Notes: generated by a model not told the origin, from the sequence alone. 64,000 nt of DNA from Pseudomonas saudimassiliensis (GCF_000939975.1 NZ_LK391969.1:2756600-2820599); one strand, 5' to 3'; counted from the stretch's first letter, positions 44,744-53,933 are shown. A program made the numbers and translations.

Positions 44744-46057
44744 TTGCCGAGCACCTTTACCTCATTTTCGTCCCTGTATTTCTCCACGCTTCTCATGTTG
44801 CTCGGCAGCGGGTTGCTCAGCACCTATCTCGGGCTCCGGCTGTCCGCGGCCAATGTGAGCGAGATCTGGATCGGTGTCCTGATGACCGCCTATTATGTCG
44901 GGCTGGTCATGGGCGCATCGGTCGGGCACCGGCTGATTGCCCGGGTCGGGCATATCCGCGCCTTCGTCGCCAGCGCCGGGGTAGTGACTGCCTCCGTGCT
45001 CGGCCACGCGCTGACCTCCAGCGTCGAAGTCTGGCTGGTACTGCGCTGGCTGGTGGGCGTGGGGATGATGTGCCAGTACATGGTGCTGGAAAGCTGGCTG
45101 AACGAACAGGCCGAATCCCACCAACGGGGACGGGTATTTGCCGGCTATATGCTGGTGACCTTCCTCGGGTTGGGGCTGGGGCAGTTGGTACTGACCGCCA
45201 TGCCGGATCTCAGCGTCCGCCACGTCATCCTGGTGGCCATGTGTTTTTCCCTGTGCCTGGTACCCGTGGCGGTCACCAAGCGCCTGCACCCGGCGCCCCT
45301 GCACCCGGCGCCGCTGGAAATCCGTCTGTTCGTCAAGCGTATCCCCCAGGCGCTGACCACCATCGGCGTGGCGGGTCTGCTGCTTGGCGCCTTCTATGGC
45401 CTGGCGCCGGTCTACGCCAGCTCGGTGGGGTTGGACACCGAGCATGTGGGGGTGTTCATGGCGGTCACCATCGCCGCTGGTCTGATCGCCCAGTGGCCCG
45501 CTGGCTGGCTGTCCGATCGCCTGGATCGCAGCCGCATGATCCAGGTGAACGCTGTCGTGCTGACCACGGTCTCGCTGCTCATTGCCCTGGTGGCCTGGCC
45601 GCAGATGTTGCTGCTACTGACCGGCATCTTCGGTCTGCTGGCCTTTACCTTGTATCCGCTGGCGGTGGCGCTAGCCAATGACCACGTGGAGCAGGAGGAG
45701 CGGGTATTGCTGTCCGCGATGCTGCTGGTGACTTTCGGTCTGGGCGCCAGCGCCGGCCCGTTGTTGGGCTCGGTACTGATGAAGCTGGGCGGCGCGCCGA
45801 TGCTCTACGTATTCATGGCGTGCAGCAGTTTGCTGCTGGTGGTCTTCGTCCGGCCGGAGCGGGTTACCGGTACGCACCTGGTGGAGGAGGCGCCGATTCA
45901 GTTCATGCCCGCGGCGGGTAACCTGGCTTCCTCGCCGCTGGCGGCAGCGATCGACCCCCGGGTAGACGAGCAGGTCGTGATCGAGCAGATGCAGGATGAA
46001 GGGGATCTGCAGGCCAAGCCGGTCGCCGAGGAGGACGACGAGCACCGGCCCGGTTAG
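44744..46057 (+). CDS. MFS transporter (YcaD-like)
   Basis: A 437-residue major facilitator with about 12 hydrophobic segments. Conserved features include GLVMGASVGHRLIARVGHIRAF (loop 2-3 motif) and WPAGWLSDRLDRSRMI in the second half. The start is a TTG at 44744 with TGGAGGACGCA just upstream; no ATG fits. A 15-base tandem repeat at 45284-45313 encodes LHPAPLHPAPL in the central loop. Substrate unknown. The 3' end overlaps flgZ by four bases on the opposite strand. A decayed copy of its 5' end lies at 42194. Confidence 0.88.
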   Translation: MPSTFTSFSSLYFSTLLMLLGSGLLSTYLGLRLSAANVSEIWIGVLMTAYYVGLVMGASVGHRLIARVGHIRAFVASAGVVTASVLGHALTSSVEVWLVLRWLVGVGMMCQYMVLESWLNEQAESHQRGRVFAGYMLVTFLGLGLGQLVLTAMPDLSVRHVILVAMCFSLCLVPVAVTKRLHPAPLHPAPLEIRLFVKRIPQALTTIGVAGLLLGAFYGLAPVYASSVGLDTEHVGVFMAVTIAAGLIAQWPAGWLSDRLDRSRMIQVNAVVLTTVSLLIALVAWPQMLLLLTGIFGLLAFTLYPLAVALANDHVEQEERVLLSAMLLVTFGLGASAGPLLGSVLMKLGGAPMLYVFMACSSLLLVVFVRPERVTGTHLVEEAPIQFMPAAGNLASSPLAAAIDPRVDEQVVIEQMQDEGDLQAKPVAEEDDEHRPG

Positions 46058-46803
46058 AACAGATCTTCCCGGGCCTGGCGGCGTGCTTCGCGCTGCAGAA
46101 AGTGCACGAAGCGGTCGATCTGCCGCTGCACCTGTGCCCCGGGCTGGTGAAAGCGCAGCCCGACATGGGTGGTATCGGTTGCCTCCTGGTATTCCCGATG
46201 GCGAATTTCCAGGTTGATATCGAACAGGGGGGTATCGGGGAGCTGCAGGCGGCTGAGCTCATAGCGCTCGCCCGGTTGCAGCCCTTTCAGCTGGTTGCCC
46301 GGCAAGCGCGCCTTGCAACCGGTGGCGGAGATATCCAGTAATTCGCCCGCGAACTGACGCTGATGCTTGGCATGGACCAGTTCCACCCGGGTATCGATGC
46401 TGCGCTGCACGGCGGCGCGGTAGGCGCCCCGGCGCTGGTGGTAACGCAGGGACGGCGGCAGCGGCGTGCTGAAAGCCGGGGCGTCGGCCAGTAACACCCG
46501 CTGGGCCTGCTCGCTGTGCCAGCGAAGATGCGCGCCCTCCAGCCAGGCATCCACCTGGAAGGCTTCGCCCTGGCCGGCCCACTTGTCACCGATGTTGGGG
46601 ATCATTTCGTCGATCGCGAGGGTTCCGTTTACCGGGTCCAGCTCGACTATGAAGCTCTGGCAGGTCTGGCTACGACCCTCGAAGGTGATTTCCAGGGGGA
46701 CGCGGGCCTGCTGCAGGTTTTTCAGCAGGGATTGGATTTCCAGAGGGGCGGTTACTTCCCGGGGCGGCTGGGGGCTGCCCTCTTGTTCGAATAACATTGA
46801 CAC
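46054..46803 (-). CDS. flgZ: c-di-GMP-binding flagellar brake protein FlgZ (YcgR)
   Basis: A 249-residue protein with an N-terminal YcgR domain and a C-terminal PilZ domain. The PilZ c-di-GMP motifs are RRGAYR (R-x3-R at residues 125-129) and DISATG (residues 158-163). On binding c-di-GMP it interacts with the flagellar motor and reduces swimming. It is downstream of flgM-flgN on the minus strand, the arrangement in fluorescent pseudomonads. Confidence 0.93.
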   Translation of the reverse strand: MSMLFEQEGSPQPPREVTAPLEIQSLLKNLQQARVPLEITFEGRSQTCQSFIVELDPVNGTLAIDEMIPNIGDKWAGQGEAFQVDAWLEGAHLRWHSEQAQRVLLADAPAFSTPLPPSLRYHQRRGAYRAAVQRSIDTRVELVHAKHQRQFAGELLDISATGCKARLPGNQLKGLQPGERYELSRLQLPDTPLFDINLEIRHREYQEATDTTHVGLRFHQPGAQVQRQIDRFVHFLQREARRQAREDLF

Positions 46804-46864
46804 TGAGACTTCTCACTGGCGGTGGAGTCAATGTGGCTGGCGCAGTGGGCCAGCGACATCCCTG

Positions 46865-47326
46865 TCAGGCTCGGCTGATTGGTCGCCCGGAGGCGGAGCG
46901 GCTGGCATTGCCCTGACGATCGTATACGTTCTGGCTGGCTTCGCCCTGGTTGCGCAGCAGATCCAGCAGACTGCTGTTGATGTGCTGGCTGTGCCGAATC
47001 AAGCGGGCGTTATGCAGATTGCTGCTTTCGCACTGCTCGGCGGCGCTGAGGAAAGCAGCGTGTTGCTCGGCCAGCCCAGGAACGTTGAGGCTGGCAATAA
47101 AGGCCGTCAGGCTCATCGAGTCCGGTTTGCCGAGCCTTGCACAATGGGCGGCCAATGCCTGCCCGTCAGCGTTCAGCGCTTCGATCAGGGGTGCCTTGGC
47201 CTGGATGAGGCTTTCCAAGGTCGGCATATCCTGGTCGAGCAGCGCCTGGCGCTCGCGCTCCAGCAGCTCGATGAACTGCTCGCAGTGCTGTGTGGCCTGG
47301 GCAAAAAGTGCGCTGAGATCCTGCAT
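46865..47326 (-). CDS. flgN: Flagellar export chaperone FlgN
   Basis: A 153-residue, largely helical protein. The N-terminal ATQHCEQFIELLERERQALLDQD and the C-terminal RLIRHSQHINSSLLDLLRNQGE fit FlgN, the cytoplasmic chaperone for the hook-filament junction proteins FlgK and FlgL, both encoded at the right of this window. It lies 40 bases downstream of flgM and upstream of flgZ. Confidence 0.9.
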   Translation of the reverse strand: MQDLSALFAQATQHCEQFIELLERERQALLDQDMPTLESLIQAKAPLIEALNADGQALAAHCARLGKPDSMSLTAFIASLNVPGLAEQHAAFLSAAEQCESSNLHNARLIRHSQHINSSLLDLLRNQGEASQNVYDRQGNASRSASGRPISRA

Positions 47327-47366
47327 CCTTCCTTCTCCGCTGGTTTGCTCGGCCGCCTTCAGCTCA

Positions 47367-47684
47367 CTATTTTTCCAGGGCGATCAGCTTGTCGGCGATC
47401 CGTGTGCTGTCGATCTGGTAGCTGCCGTCGGCAATGGCCTGTTTGATCTGCGCAACCCGGGCATTGTCTACCTCGGGCAATTCCCGCAACCGTTCCTCGA
47501 TTGCCTGCAACTGCTGGGCCTGGCTGCTCAATTTGACCTCGCCATGGGTCGTGGCCGGGGCGCTGGTGCTGGCTGCCTCGCCCGCCGGGCGTTCTACCGG
47601 CAGGTCGCGCTTGCCAGTGGTGCCGCTGGTCTGGTTGCTGCGGGCCGCGCCGTTGGCGCCGCCAGTGTTGAAATCTATGGCCAT
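47367..47684 (-). CDS. flgM: Anti-sigma-28 factor FlgM
   Basis: A 105-residue protein. The N-terminal half is polar and disordered; the C-terminal half has VKLSSQAQQLQAIEERL and ARVAQIKQAIADGSYQIDSTRIADKLIALE, the FliA-binding helices of FlgM. It holds FliA inactive until the hook is complete and is then secreted. A FliA promoter lies just upstream, giving the expected feedback loop. Confidence 0.95.
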   Translation of the reverse strand: MAIDFNTGGANGAARSNQTSGTTGKRDLPVERPAGEAASTSAPATTHGEVKLSSQAQQLQAIEERLRELPEVDNARVAQIKQAIADGSYQIDSTRIADKLIALEK

Positions 47685-47717
47685 GGGTGTGTCCTCAGAA
47701 CCTGGATGCCTACCGCT

Positions 47718-47744
47718 GTAACGGCAGCCTGCCCAGATACTTTA
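47718..47744 (-). promoter_or_regulatory. FliA (sigma-28) promoter of flgM
   Basis: On the minus strand TAAAGTAT (47737-47744) and GCCGTTAC (47718-47725) are separated by 11 bases, matching the FliA consensus TAAAGTTT-N11-GCCGATAA closely. It is 34 bases upstream of the flgM start. Confidence 0.8.
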
Positions 47745-47832
47745 GGAATCGGAGTAAATAATAGTGTGACCCAGCGCACAGATTGCATGCCTGGGCGAAT
47801 GGCGACCAGTATAGTCGATTCAGGGCGCCCGA

Positions 47833-48555
47833 TCACATGGCTACCTCGACCTGGCCGGGCCCGGTGATGCGTGCCTGCACCACCCGGTCCGAGCGGGTAT
47901 TGCGCACCCGGATCTGGCTGCCGGTGCTGCCGCTCTCCAGGGCCTCGCCGGGCATGCGGACCGCAACCCGGCTGTTGGCGGCACTGATCACTACCTTGTC
48001 CCCGCGCTTGACCGTTTCGTCCTGCTCCAGCTGGTTGCTGCCCAGCACGGTGTCGGCCGCCACCGCGCGGCGGGTACGCAGGCCGATAGCCTGCTCGGTG
48101 CTGGTCAGGTAGCCGCCGCTGAGGTTGCCCAGGTTGCGTTCCAGCAGGGTGATATCGCCCGCCTTGATCACGCCGTGGCGGGGCAGGGGACGGGTCGTCA
48201 CCACCACGGGCTGGTACAGATCCACGGTCGCCGGAACGAACAACCGCCACTGCACCTCGCTGTCGCAGCTGACCCGTACCGTCACCCGGCCGACCGGTAC
48301 CGCCGGGCTTTCCAGGCTGGCCTGGAGCGCATCGGCCGGGCACAGCGGCAGGCGCAGGCGCGGGTCCAGGCGACTGACTGTCACCTCGAAGCGGGCGTCG
48401 GCGGTGCTGCCAGCCAGATGCTCGGCAACTTTCTGCTCAAGATAGCTGGTAGTGGTGCCGATAAGCTGATCAATAAGTGGGCTGGCATTCAGACTGCTGG
48501 AACCCAGCAGCGCAATGGCCGCGATCAGTTTGATGAAGAATGCCGGTAACTGCAT
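47833..48555 (-). CDS. flgA: Flagellar P-ring assembly chaperone FlgA
   Basis: A 240-residue periplasmic protein. MQLPAFFIKLIAAIALLGSS is a signal peptide. The mature part holds a SAF-type domain (RHGVIKAGDITLLERNLGNL) and the C-terminal GEALESGSTGSQIRVRNTRSDRVVQARITGPG. It helps FlgI form the P ring. The ATG at 48555 is chosen because it starts the signal peptide; the frame stays open upstream. It is divergent from cheV. Confidence 0.93.
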   Translation of the reverse strand: MQLPAFFIKLIAAIALLGSSSLNASPLIDQLIGTTTSYLEQKVAEHLAGSTADARFEVTVSRLDPRLRLPLCPADALQASLESPAVPVGRVTVRVSCDSEVQWRLFVPATVDLYQPVVVTTRPLPRHGVIKAGDITLLERNLGNLSGGYLTSTEQAIGLRTRRAVAADTVLGSNQLEQDETVKRGDKVVISAANSRVAVRMPGEALESGSTGSQIRVRNTRSDRVVQARITGPGQVEVAM

Positions 48556-48666
48556 GAGATTCTGGATCCTGGCTCGAGGCGGCACCGTCAATATATCGGC
48601 GCCGCAGGGTTGCTGCGACAAAGATTGCAAGGACCATGCCTGGTTTGTATCTGAGAGGAATAGTTG

Positions 48667-49596
48667 ATGGCTGGCATTATGGACTCGGTAGACAAGCGCA
48701 CCCAGCTGGTGGGGCAGAACCGGTTGGAACTCCTGCTGTTCCGGCTCGGTGGCCGGCAGCTCTACGGGATCAACGTCTTCAAGGTCAAGGAGGTGCTGCA
48801 ATGCCCCAAGCTGACCTCATTGCCCAGGCTCAATCCCATGGTGCGCGGCGTGGCCCATATCCGTGGCGGCACCCTGCCGATCATTGACCTGGGCAAGGCC
48901 ACTGGCGGCCGGGCCTTGGAAGACCTGTCCACCGCCTTCGTCATCATCACCGAATACAACAGCCGGGTGCAGGGTTTCCTGGTGCGTGCGGTCGAGCGCA
49001 TCGTCAACCTCAACTGGTCCGACGTCCATGCGCCGCCCCGGGGCGCCGGTCGCGAGCACTACCTGACGGCAGTAACGCGGGTCGACGACCAGATGGTCGA
49101 GATCATCGATGTCGAGAAGGTCCTGGCCGAAGTGCTGGCGGGGCAGGAGGCGGCGCCGCAGCAGGCCGCCCAGATGCGTACCCTCACCGCCGGTGTCAGC
49201 CCCAAGGTACTTGTGGTGGACGACTCCTCGGTGGCCCGCAAGCAGGTCACCCGTTGTCTCCAGGCATTGAACATCGAGGTGACTGCGCTGAACGACGGGC
49301 GCCAGGCGCTCGACTGGCTGAAGGCCGAGGCAGATGCCGGGGTATCGGTCGGCAACTCGCTGCTGATGCTCATCTCGGATATCGAAATGCCGGAAATGGA
49401 CGGCTACACTCTGACCGCAGAGATCAGGAGCGACCCGCGCCTGAAGGACCTGCACGTCATGTTGCATACCTCGCTGTCCGGGGTATTCAACCAGGCCATG
49501 GTGCGCAAGGTAGGTGCCGACGACTTCCTGGCCAAATTCAATCCGGATGACCTGGCGGAGCGGGTCGTCCAGCGTATGCAGACCGTTGAGGCATGA
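48667..49596 (+). CDS. cheV: Chemotaxis coupling protein CheV
   Basis: A 309-residue fusion of a CheW domain (residues about 15-160, LLLFRLGGRQLYGINVFKVKEVL, then VRGVAHIRGGTLPIIDL) and a receiver domain (about 175-305) with VLVVDDSSVARKQ and the phospho-acceptor Asp in LISDIEMPEMDGYTL. It couples receptors to CheA in a phosphorylation-dependent way. I prefer the ATG at 48667 over a TTG just before it; AGAGGA lies upstream. It is followed by cheR. Confidence 0.94.
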   Translation: MAGIMDSVDKRTQLVGQNRLELLLFRLGGRQLYGINVFKVKEVLQCPKLTSLPRLNPMVRGVAHIRGGTLPIIDLGKATGGRALEDLSTAFVIITEYNSRVQGFLVRAVERIVNLNWSDVHAPPRGAGREHYLTAVTRVDDQMVEIIDVEKVLAEVLAGQEAAPQQAAQMRTLTAGVSPKVLVVDDSSVARKQVTRCLQALNIEVTALNDGRQALDWLKAEADAGVSVGNSLLMLISDIEMPEMDGYTLTAEIRSDPRLKDLHVMLHTSLSGVFNQAMVRKVGADDFLAKFNPDDLAERVVQRMQTVEA

Positions 49597-49669
49597 AGCG
49601 TGATAGCATCTGCCGGGCATCAAGGGATGGTGATGAAGCGGAAACAGACCCTCGCCTGGAGCACATTGC

Positions 49670-50497
49670 GTGAGCACTGCCGATCAAAGTTTCAACCTGT
49701 TCCGGGACTATCTCGAAAAGAATTGCGGGATCGTCCTGGGTGACAACAAGCAGTACCTGGTAGCCAGCCGGCTCAACCGGTTGCTCGAGCAACGGGGCAT
49801 CCGCGATCTGGGCGAGCTGATGCGGCATATCCAGCAGCAACCGCGTTCCGGATTGCGCGAGTTGGTGGTCGACGCCATGACCACCAACGAAACCCTGTGG
49901 TTCCGCGACAGCTACCCCTTCGAGATCCTCAAATCCCGGCTGATTCCCGAATTCATTCGCAACCAGCCGGGGCAACGCTTGCGCATCTGGTCGGCCGCCT
50001 GTTCCTCAGGGCAGGAGCCCTATTCCCTGAGCATGGCGATCGACGAGTTCGAGCGAAACAATCCGGGCCAGTTGCGCGGCGGCGCGCAAATTGTGGCCAC
50101 CGAAATAGCCACTACCATGCTGGCGGCGGCGCGGGCGGCGCAGTACGACAGCCTGGCCATCGCCCGGGGCCTCTCCCAGGATCGCCTGGTGCGGTATTTC
50201 GATCAGCACGAACCTGGCCGCTGGACGGTGAAGATGCCGGTGCGTAACCGTGTCGAGTTTCGCCAGCTCAACCTGCTCGACAGTTACGCCGCGCTTGGCC
50301 GGTTCGACATCGTGTTCTGCCGCAACGTATTGATCTACTTCTCCGCCGAGGTGAAGAAAGACATCCTGCGGCGCATCCATGCCACGCTCAAACCCGGCGG
50401 CTATCTGCTGCTCGGCGCCTCCGAGGCGCTGAATGGGCTGCCCGAGCTCTATCGCATGGTCCAGTGCAATCCGGGCATCATCTACCAGGCCCGCTAG
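49670..50497 (+). CDS. cheR: Chemotaxis methyltransferase CheR
   Basis: A 275-residue SAM-dependent glutamate methyltransferase of chemoreceptors. The helical N-terminal domain (DYLEKNCGIVLGDNKQYLVASRL) leads to the SAM-binding IWSAACSSGQEPYSLSM and IVFCRNVLIYF. The start is a GTG at 49670 with GGAG ten bases upstream. It lies between cheV and the sigma-54 promoter of flgB. Confidence 0.94.
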   Translation: MSTADQSFNLFRDYLEKNCGIVLGDNKQYLVASRLNRLLEQRGIRDLGELMRHIQQQPRSGLRELVVDAMTTNETLWFRDSYPFEILKSRLIPEFIRNQPGQRLRIWSAACSSGQEPYSLSMAIDEFERNNPGQLRGGAQIVATEIATTMLAAARAAQYDSLAIARGLSQDRLVRYFDQHEPGRWTVKMPVRNRVEFRQLNLLDSYAALGRFDIVFCRNVLIYFSAEVKKDILRRIHATLKPGGYLLLGASEALNGLPELYRMVQCNPGIIYQAR

Positions 50498-50610
50498 TCC
50501 TGCCTCCTGTTGCCGTTTTGCCGCGGCAACCGCTCCCTATGCGGAAATATCTTGCCGCATGACCTCCTCGTAATCCCATAACACGTTGATAATTAACGAA
50601 ATATCATAAT

Positions 50611-50626
50611 AGGCACGGCTATTGCT
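50611..50626 (+). promoter_or_regulatory. Sigma-54 promoter of flgBCDE
   Basis: AGGCACGGCTATTGCT has the -24 GG and -12 GC separated by 10 bases, matching TGGCAC-N5-TTGC(A/T) but for the first base. It is 53 bases upstream of the flgB start; FleQ/FleR-type activation is expected from the family context. Confidence 0.85.
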
Positions 50627-50678
50627 TATAACAGGGCAATAGAACTCTGGCCGCTGGGCCACAGTGAGGATTGCCGTT

Positions 50679-51083
50679 ATGAGTCTGAGTTTCGACCGCG
50701 CCCTGGGGCTGCATGAACAAGCACTGAACTTCCGCGCCGATCGCGCCGCGGTGCTTGCCAACAATATCGCCAACGCCGATACGCCGAACTATCAGGCCCG
50801 GGATCTGGATTTCGCCAGTGTGCTGGAAGCCCAGCAGACCGGTGGCGACCGCCCGTTCCAGGCCGCCCGCACCCATGCCCGGCATCTGGATGTGGAGGGC
50901 TTCATCGACCAGGCCGCGGGGCTGCGTTACCGCCTGCCCAACCAGCCATCGGTGGACGGCAACACCGTCGAGGTGCAGGCCGAGCAGGCGCGCTATACCC
51001 AGAACGCCATCGACTTCCAGGCCAGCTTCACCTTTCTCAACAGCAAATTCAAAGGGCTGATGACCGCCCTGCGCGGGGACTGA
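50679..51083 (+). CDS. flgB: Flagellar basal-body rod protein FlgB
   Basis: A 134-residue proximal rod protein. LANNIANADTPNYQARDLDF is the conserved N-terminal rod motif, and the C-terminal TQNAIDFQASFTFLNSKFKGLMTALRGD the paired helix. The ATG at 50679 has GAGGA nine bases upstream; an ATG 15 bases earlier is unlikely. First gene of flgBCDE. Confidence 0.95.
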   Translation: MSLSFDRALGLHEQALNFRADRAAVLANNIANADTPNYQARDLDFASVLEAQQTGGDRPFQAARTHARHLDVEGFIDQAAGLRYRLPNQPSVDGNTVEVQAEQARYTQNAIDFQASFTFLNSKFKGLMTALRGD

Positions 51084-51085
51084 TC

Positions 51086-51526
51086 ATGTCGCTTAACCAG
51101 ATATTCGATATTGCCGGCTCCGGCATGAACGCCCAGTCGCTGCGCCTCAATACCGTGGCCAGCAACATGGCCAACGCCGAGACGGTCTCCAGCAGCGTCG
51201 ACCAGACCTACCGCGCGCGCCAGGCGGTGTTTGCCACCGTATTCAACGAGCAGCAGGCAACTGGCGGTTCGTTGTTCGCACCGACCGACCAGGCCGGGCA
51301 GGGTGTGCAGGTGCTGGGCGTGGTCGAGTCCGATGCGGAGCTGCAGTCGCGCTACGAGCCGGACCATCCCATGGCCAATGAAGAGGGCTATGTGTTCTAC
51401 CCCAACGTCAATGTGGTGGAGGAGATGGCCAACATGATGGCCGCCTCGCGCGCCTATCAGACCAACGTGGAAATCATGAATACCGCCAAGACCATGCTGC
51501 AGCGCGTGCTGACGCTGGGCCAATAA
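51086..51526 (+). CDS. flgC: Flagellar basal-body rod protein FlgC
   Basis: A 146-residue rod protein with the N-terminal SGMNAQSLRLNTVASNMANAET and C-terminal VEEMANMMAASRAYQTNVEIMNTAKTMLQR helices that pair in the rod. It follows flgB by two bases and precedes flgD. Confidence 0.96.
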   Translation: MSLNQIFDIAGSGMNAQSLRLNTVASNMANAETVSSSVDQTYRARQAVFATVFNEQQATGGSLFAPTDQAGQGVQVLGVVESDAELQSRYEPDHPMANEEGYVFYPNVNVVEEMANMMAASRAYQTNVEIMNTAKTMLQRVLTLGQ

Positions 51527-51538
51527 GGGAGCAGGCAA

Positions 51539-52216
51539 ATGAGCAATATCAGCGTCGGCAACAGCCTGCTGGATCAGTACCAGGTTGACCAGGGCCGTTT
51601 CGCCAAGGGCGACGAGCTGGGCAAGAACGAGTTTCTCGAACTGCTGGTAGCCCAGCTGAATAACCAGGATCCGATGTCGCCCCAGGAAAACGGCGAATTC
51701 ATCGCCCAGCTGGCGCAGTTCAGCACGGTGGAAGGCATCGAGAAGATGAACAGCACCATCGACGCCATGGCCAACAGTTTCCAGTCGTCCCAGGCGCTGC
51801 AGGCTTCGTCCCTGGTCGGACGCACCGTGGTCATCCCCACTGACCAGGCGATGGTCGATCCCCAGGCCGGCTTTGGCGGCCAGTTGGCCCTGCCCCAGGC
51901 TAGCGGCGCAGTGCTGGTCAACGTTTATGACGAGGCGGGCAGCGTCGTCTCCACCATCAACCTGGGCGCCCAGGAAGCCGGTATCCGCGAGTTTGCCTGG
52001 GACGGCACCGACAGCAGCGGCAAGGTCTTGCCGGCCGGCAAATACCGCTTCGAGGCGCAGGCCAATATCAACGGCGAGACCGTGCAGCTGGCCACGCTGT
52101 TGCCGGCGAACGTGGACAGCGTCTCCCTGGGGGTGGGCCACGGCGGTGAAATGGTTCTCAACCTGGCGGGCCTGGGCAGCATCGGCCTGTCTGAAGTTTT
52201 TTCAATCGGTAAGTAA
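51539..52216 (+). CDS. flgD: Flagellar hook assembly scaffold FlgD
   Basis: A 225-residue protein. The N-terminal export/capping part has KNEFLELLVAQLNNQDPMSPQENGEFIAQLAQFSTVEGIEKM, followed by the FLG_D Tudor-like and FnIII-like domains with EAGIREFAWDGTDSSGKVLPAGKYRFEA. It caps the growing hook and is removed on completion. GGGAGCAGGCAA precedes the ATG. Confidence 0.95.
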   Translation: MSNISVGNSLLDQYQVDQGRFAKGDELGKNEFLELLVAQLNNQDPMSPQENGEFIAQLAQFSTVEGIEKMNSTIDAMANSFQSSQALQASSLVGRTVVIPTDQAMVDPQAGFGGQLALPQASGAVLVNVYDEAGSVVSTINLGAQEAGIREFAWDGTDSSGKVLPAGKYRFEAQANINGETVQLATLLPANVDSVSLGVGHGGEMVLNLAGLGSIGLSEVFSIGK

Positions 52217-52242
52217 TGTCCTCCGACAGCAAGGAGTAAGTC

Positions 52243-53799
52243 ATGTCTTTCAATATCGGTCTCAGTGGTATCCGGGCGGCATCTTCCGATCTGAATATCA
52301 CCGGTAACAACATCGCCAACGCCAGTACCGTGGGCTTCAAGAGTGGCCGCGCCGAGTTCGGCGATGTGTATGCGGCATCCATTCTGGGCACCGGCAGCAA
52401 TGCCCAGGGCAGTGGCGTGGTGCTGAATAACGTCGCGCAGATCTTTACCCAGGGCAATATCAACTATACGCAGAACAGTTTGGACCTGGCGATCAATGGC
52501 AATGGGTTCTTCGTCACCAGTAACAATGGCGCCGTGAGCTATACCCGGGCCGGTTATTTTGGTACCGATCGCGAAGGTTTTATCGTTAATAATAATGGCG
52601 AGCGTCTGCAGGGATTTGGTTTGACTCAGACAGGCGAGATAGATACAGGTCGCCAGACAGATCTCAAAGTGGATACCCAGGCGGCCCAACCGAATCCTAC
52701 CAGCAAGGTAGCCTCGACATTGAACCTTAACTCCGCCAGTGCCAGATTGCCGGCGTGGGAGAGCGCATTTAAACAAGCACATGATGCGGCCTTGGCGCCT
52801 TCTGACGAAGAGCTTGTCTTAATCAAAGCAGACAGCGAGACTGCTCGTGCTGCTTTCGACGGCATCATTTCTGATCCGAGCTCGTCCCCGGCGGAAATTG
52901 CAACTGCCAAGGCGGATGCACAAAAAGCCTATCAGGATACTTATGATGCCGGTGTGGCGGCACTGCTATCAACGCGATCCCCTGAGCAGCGTGCTGCTGC
53001 CGAAGTTGCCGGTCAGGCAGCTGCTGCAGCAAGCTTTGATCCCGCTGACTCGTCAACATTTAATAGTTCCACGTCAGTAAACGTATTCGATAGTCAGGGC
53101 AATGCCCATGTCATGACTAAGTATTTTGTTAAAGCTGGCCAGAATGAATGGGATATGCACGTGCTGATTGATGGAAAGCGGGTGGCGCTGAATGACGACC
53201 CGAGCTTCGAGCTGGACCCTAATAACCCGCCCACTCCGAACCCGATCAGGCTGAGCTTCTTGTCTACGGGCGAGTTAACGAGCAAAAACAAGCCTATCGA
53301 AATAGTGAACTGGAGCCCCCTTGATAAAGCAGGGCAGCCGAATGGAGCTGTTTCGCCGGCAGGGTTCTTTTTGGATCTTAAAGGCTCTACCCAGTACGCC
53401 GCTGCTTTTGCAGTGACTGCAGTGAACCAGGACGGCTTCACCACCGGGGAGCTGGCCGGTCTGGAAATTGATGATCAGGGCATGCTGATAGCCCGCTACA
53501 CTAATGGTCAGACCAAGACTCAGGGCCAAGTGGCACTCGCTACCTTCGCCAATCAGCAGGGCCTGAAGCCGCTTGGCGATACCGCCTGGGCCCAGTCGAG
53601 CGCTTCTGGCGAGCCGGTGATCGGTGCCCCGGGCACCGGCACCCAGGGTCTTATCCAATCCGGCGCCCTGGAGCAATCCAACGTGGATTTGTCGGAAATG
53701 CTGATCAACCTGATCGTGGCCCAGCGTAACTACCAAGCCAACGCCAAAACCATCCAGACCGAAGATGCGGTAACCCAGACCATCATCAACCTGCGCTGA
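52243..53799 (+). CDS. flgE: Flagellar hook protein FlgE with an extra helical segment
   Basis: A 518-residue hook subunit, longer than typical 400-460-residue forms. The conserved N-terminal [22 protein letters not shown] and C-terminal [31 protein letters not shown] helices are intact. Residues about 166-263, between NLNSA and [11 protein letters not shown], form an alanine-rich, probably helical insertion with lower GC and less biased codons than the gene ends. It follows flgD by 26 bases with AAGGAG upstream and ends at a strong terminator. Confidence 0.94.
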   Translation: MSFNIGLSGIRAASSDLNITGNNIANASTVGFKSGRAEFGDVYAASILGTGSNAQGSGVVLNNVAQIFTQGNINYTQNSLDLAINGNGFFVTSNNGAVSYTRAGYFGTDREGFIVNNNGERLQGFGLTQTGEIDTGRQTDLKVDTQAAQPNPTSKVASTLNLNSASARLPAWESAFKQAHDAALAPSDEELVLIKADSETARAAFDGIISDPSSSPAEIATAKADAQKAYQDTYDAGVAALLSTRSPEQRAAAEVAGQAAAAASFDPADSSTFNSSTSVNVFDSQGNAHVMTKYFVKAGQNEWDMHVLIDGKRVALNDDPSFELDPNNPPTPNPIRLSFLSTGELTSKNKPIEIVNWSPLDKAGQPNGAVSPAGFFLDLKGSTQYAAAFAVTAVNQDGFTTGELAGLEIDDQGMLIARYTNGQTKTQGQVALATFANQQGLKPLGDTAWAQSSASGEPVIGAPGTGTQGLIQSGALEQSNVDLSEMLINLIVAQRNYQANAKTIQTEDAVTQTIINLR

Positions 53800-53817
53800 T
53801 ATTTCGGGTTCGGCAAG

Positions 53818-53861
53818 GCGGCAACGGCGGCAATGCAGATTGCCGCCGTTGCCGCTTTTTT
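53818..53861 (+). terminator. Terminator of flgBCDE
   Basis: A perfect 17-base stem (53818-53834 with 53839-53855, core GGCAACGGCGGCAAT) with a GCAG loop, followed by six T residues. It lies 19 bases after the flgE stop. Confidence 0.95.
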
Positions 53862-53917
53862 ATGTCTTTCTTTTGCAAGTCATTGATTCTTCTGCTTACT
53901 TCCCTCGAATAGCCCTT

Positions 53918-53933
53918 TGGCACGATATCTGCT
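53918..53933 (+). promoter_or_regulatory. Sigma-54 promoter of flgFGHIJKL
   Basis: TGGCACGATATCTGCT has GG and GC exactly 10 bases apart and the full TGGCAC -24 element. It lies 64 bases upstream of flgF. Confidence 0.88.

Noticed and set aside
48556-48666. FliA promoter for flgA
   Set aside because: GCCGATAT is present on the minus strand, but no TAAA-type -35 lies at the required distance.
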